DNA of 7,741 bases from Candidatus Campbelliibacteriota bacterium (GTDB taxonomy: Bacteria; Patescibacteriota; Minisyncoccia; UBA9983). The notes below the pieces were generated by a model. That model was not told the DNA's origin, ran no database searches, and was given only the letters and a program-made list of their open reading frames with translations. Positions 6,327 to 7,741 of this stretch are shown piece by piece. Numbering within the stretch: position 1 is the first letter of the stretch; each line of letters starts with the position of its first letter. Both the position numbers and the translations under genes were made by a program. The stretch spans positions 1 to 7,741 of the forward strand of contig QIJB01000038.1 in the NCBI GenBank assembly GCA_003231675.1. The letters run 5' to 3'.

Positions 6327-7498
6327 AAAAAACAAAAGTTTTTGTAGCGATGTCGGGCGGAGTGGACAGCTCGGTGGCGGCTTTGTTGCTCAAGAAAAAA
6401 GGTTACGATTTGGTCGGGTGCTTTATCAAGGGTTGGTATCCGCAGGGATTCGGGTGCGACTGGAAAAGGGACCGGCGGGATGCCATGAGAGTCTGCGCGA
6501 AACTTGAAATACCGTTCATCACCGTTGACGCGGAAAAGGAATACAAAAAAGAAGTGGTGGATTATATGATACGAGAATACAAGGCGGGCAGAACACCCAA
6601 CCCGGATGTGATGTGCAACCGAAGCGTCAAATTTGGCGTATTTTTGAAAAAAGCGCTGGAAATGGGGGCGGATTATATCGCTACGGGGCATTATGTACGC
6701 CTTCGCCACTTAGGTGCCTTGCACCTAAGTGAGTTTGACCCACTTAGGTGCAAGGCACCTAAGTGGGAATTACTACAGGCGCGGGATAAAAACAAAGACC
6801 AATCGTATTTTCTCTGGACGCTCACGCAGGAGCAATTAAAATACTGCTTGTTTCCCGTCGGTAATCTGCTGAAACCGGAGGTTAAGAAAATTGCCCGCGA
6901 GGCGGGCCTGCACACGGCGGAAAAAGACGAAAGTATGGGCGTTTGCTTTATCGGCGAATTCAATATGGTTGATTTTTTGAAAAAATATATCAAGCCGAAA
7001 AAAGGCAAAGTTGTCACGGCGGAAGGAAAAGTAATCGGCGAGCACGAAGGCGCGGTGTTTTACACGATAGGGCAACGCCACGGTTTTGGCGGCGGTGGCG
7101 GTGTCCCATATTACATTGTGGCGAAAGACATCAAGAAAAATCTGCTTATTGTGTCCGATAAGGCGCATGAAAAGGAATTTTATAAAAAAGAGGTTGAAAT
7201 TGAGAGCGTAAACTGGATAAGCGGCGACTTAGGTGCAAGGCACCTAAGTGCACTTAGGTGCCTTGCACCTAAGTCGCCCAATTTGTTGAAAGCGCGCATC
7301 CGCTACCGCCAGCCACTTCAGTCCTGCAGAATTATTATCCCAAAAAGCACTTTCCAAAATGGTGCTAATAAAATGCTATCGCTTGGAAATAGCACCATTT
7401 TGATAAAGTTTTCCAAACCCCAGCGCGCCGTCGCCCCCGGCCAATCGCTGGTTATCTACGATGGACAAAGGATGCTTGGCGGAGGAATAATGGTTTGA
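6323..7498 (+). CDS. mnmA: tRNA-uridine 2-sulfurtransferase MnmA
   Basis: Cytoplasmic enzyme that thiolates uridine 34 of tRNA-Lys, -Glu and -Gln to 2-thiouridine, using ATP and a persulfide. The PP-loop SGGVDSS is at residues 11-17. The catalytic cysteines are C98 (NPDVMCNR) and C208 (MGVCFIGE), both intact. Other family motifs: GADYIATGHY, NKDQSYFLWTLTQEQL (157-172), a GQRHG...GGG stretch, VNWISG, ARIRYRQP, and KPQRAVAPGQSLVIYDG near the C-terminus. At 391 residues it is longer than usual (E. coli 368), and the excess falls in three palindrome-encoded insertions at residues about 128-148, 301-319 and 342-363, all at variable loops between conserved blocks. Translation is coupled to mltG by a 4-base overlap, and an AAGG (6311-6314) 8 bases before the ATG is a fair Shine-Dalgarno. 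With all catalytic residues and a continuous frame, the enzyme is probably functional. Confidence 0.96.
   Translation: MKKTKVFVAMSGGVDSSVAALLLKKKGYDLVGCFIKGWYPQGFGCDWKRDRRDAMRVCAKLEIPFITVDAEKEYKKEVVDYMIREYKAGRTPNPDVMCNRSVKFGVFLKKALEMGADYIATGHYVRLRHLGALHLSEFDPLRCKAPKWELLQARDKNKDQSYFLWTLTQEQLKYCLFPVGNLLKPEVKKIAREAGLHTAEKDESMGVCFIGEFNMVDFLKKYIKPKKGKVVTAEGKVIGEHEGAVFYTIGQRHGFGGGGGVPYYIVAKDIKKNLLIVSDKAHEKEFYKKEVEIESVNWISGDLGARHLSALRCLAPKSPNLLKARIRYRQPLQSCRIIIPKSTFQNGANKMLSLGNSTILIKFSKPQRAVAPGQSLVIYDGQRMLGGGIMV
6706..6766 (+). repeat. Palindromic element 1 in mnmA (26-bp perfect inverted repeat)
   Basis: The arms 6706-6731 and 6741-6766 are exact reverse complements, separated by the 9-nt spacer AGTTTGACC. 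Each arm is itself a hairpin, CACTTAGGTGC + 3 nt + GCACCTAAGTG; the 3-nt core is CTT in the left arm and AAG in the right. It encodes residues about 128-148, between ATGHYVRL and ELLQARDKNKDQ, where MnmA homologues have a short variable loop. No stop is created. Confidence 0.95.
7223..7278 (+). repeat. Palindromic element 2 in mnmA (56-bp perfect palindrome, no spacer)
   Basis: Bases 7223-7250 and 7251-7278 are exact reverse complements over 28 bp with no spacer, starting GGCGACTTAGG and ending CCTAAGTCGCC. Each half again contains a hairpin of the ACTTAGGTGC / GCACCTAAGT type, with core AAG in the left half and CTT in the right, opposite to element 1. It encodes residues about 301-319, between VNWISG and NLLKARIRYRQP, in frame. 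Confidence 0.97.
7346..7409 (+). repeat. AT-rich imperfect palindrome in mnmA (different family)
   Basis: CAAAATGGTGCTA (7355-7367) is the exact reverse complement of TAGCACCATTTTG (7390-7402). The stem continues outward past a small internal loop with ACTTT (7349-7353) against AAAGT (7405-7409). Alternative pairings exist: AGCAC (7346-7350) with GTGCT (7362-7366), and TTTCCAA (7351-7357) with TTGGAAA (7383-7389). It encodes about residues 342-363, between SCRII and ILIKFSKPQRAV, where MnmA usually has a shorter loop. The sequence is unrelated to the other two elements and looks partly degraded. Confidence 0.7.
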
Positions 7499-7540
7499 GT
7501 TTTCCACATTTTCTCATTCTTAAATTAACCGGATTTAGTG

Positions 7541-7546
7541 TATAAT
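7541..7546 (+). promoter_or_regulatory. Consensus -10 box in the gap after mnmA
   Basis: TATAAT matches the -10 consensus exactly. The best -35 candidate (TTCTTA, 7517-7522, 18-base spacing) is weak, and there is no properly spaced TG extension. Transcription would start near 7552-7554, just before the hairpin at 7558-7592. It could drive the gene starting at 7630 or a short RNA. Confidence 0.45.
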
Positions 7547-7557
7547 AAAGGCACCGG

Positions 7558-7601
7558 AAGAGAGCCCGCCGAAATAACGGCGTGGCTCTTTTATAATTTT
7601 T
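7558..7601 (+). terminator. Rho-independent terminator-like hairpin after mnmA
   Basis: The stem is AAGAGAGCC plus CGCCG (7558-7571), loop AAATAA (7572-7577), then CGGCG, a bulged T (7583) and GGCTCTTTT (to 7592). It has 14 pairs, one a G-U wobble and a single bulge. TTTT at the end of the stem, then ATAATTTTT, gives a U-rich tail for + strand transcription. It lies 60 bases after the mnmA stop. The opposite strand has no comparable U tract, so it is one-directional. It also sits immediately after the 7541 -10 box, so it could act as a 5' leader or attenuator structure for the next gene. Confidence 0.7.
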
Positions 7602-7629
7602 AAAAAAAAATCAAAAAAAAGATTGAAGA

Positions 7630-7741
7630 ATGTTAAATTTCCATCACAAAAATATCAAGAAAAATTTCAGTGCCAAAAAAGCGTTAAAGTTCTTTTGCTG
7701 CACGGGAACGATAATCCTGACCACGGTTTTGGTTCTCGGAT
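7630..7741 (+). CDS. N-terminus of a membrane-anchored protein (3' end outside window)
   Basis: The first 37 codons from ATG at 7630 reach the window edge without a stop. The peptide starts MLNFHHKNIKKNFSAKKALK, a basic cytoplasmic tail, and continues FFCCTGTIILTTVLVLG, a hydrophobic segment that looks like a signal anchor or transmembrane helix. This layout fits many envelope proteins, including bifunctional penicillin-binding proteins, but nothing seen here identifies the family. The region upstream is an A-rich tract (7602-7620) without a clear Shine-Dalgarno; GAAG lies only a few bases from the ATG. Confidence 0.6.
   Translation, partial: MLNFHHKNIKKNFSAKKALKFFCCTGTIILTTVLVLG

Noticed and set aside
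6706..6766. Ribosomal bypass or self-removing intron-like element
   Set aside because: The inserts keep the frame, contain no stop and are too short for an intron; simple translation explains them. Left open only as something proteomics could overturn.
6691..7017. Minus-strand ORF across the mnmA element (108 codons)
   Set aside because: It is a shadow of mnmA. It repeats a similar peptide (HLGALHLS...LRCKAPKW) only because the element is palindromic.
7080..7101. GGC-rich run in mnmA as a repeat expansion
   Set aside because: It encodes the glycine-rich motif after GQRHG that is normal for MnmA.
567..7409. CRISPR array or integron attC sites
   Set aside because: The palindromes are few, irregularly spaced, inside coding sequence and have no spacer-repeat periodicity or recombinase-site hallmarks.

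Overview
The window looks like a chromosomal segment of a Candidate Phyla Radiation (Patescibacteria) bacterium, most likely of the Parcubacteria group. This is inferred from gene content and style: a LeuRS with CPR-like motifs, a sigma-region-4/HARE-HTH hybrid regulator, a secreted DNRLRE-TIG-peptidoglycan-binding protein, a single-span membrane protein of a kind I associate with CPR genomes, very tight gene packing on one strand, and almost no Shine-Dalgarno sequences. No lineage marker such as rRNA is present, so the assignment is not proven.

Layout, all genes on the + strand: the 3' part of leuS (1-1068); an HTH/HARE-HTH regulator 5 bases later (1074-2102); a 118-base gap with an extended -10 promoter and a possible 22-codon leader ORF; a 634-residue secreted modular protein (2221-4125); an 88-base gap whose extended -10 lies at leaderless distance from the next ATG; a tight operon of membrane protein (4214-5401), mltG (5403-6326, 1-base gap) and mnmA (6323-7498, ATGA overlap); a 131-base gap with a -10 box and a terminator-like hairpin; and the first 37 codons of a membrane-anchored protein (7630-7741). 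leuS and mnmA serve tRNA charging and tRNA modification. mltG, the peptidoglycan-binding protein and the small membrane protein belong to the envelope.

The most unusual content is a set of palindromic elements inside the coding sequences of housekeeping genes. leuS carries one (567-612). mnmA carries two of the same design (6706-6766, a 26-bp perfect inverted repeat with a 9-nt spacer; 7223-7278, a 56-bp perfect palindrome with no spacer) and a third, unrelated, AT-rich one (7346-7409). All are read through in frame and all fall in places where LeuRS and MnmA families vary in length. The 25-nt unit in leuS and the one in mnmA have the same length and ends but differ at paired positions with base-pairing kept. 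This resembles Rickettsia palindromic elements (RPEs), but in a CPR-like genome. I consider it the best candidate for an undescribed system here: an in-frame, protein-tolerated palindromic mobile element family.

Secondary points are a 67-bp perfect repeat between two otherwise divergent TIG domains, a decayed partial duplication of the peptidoglycan-binding domain, and probable leaderless transcription.
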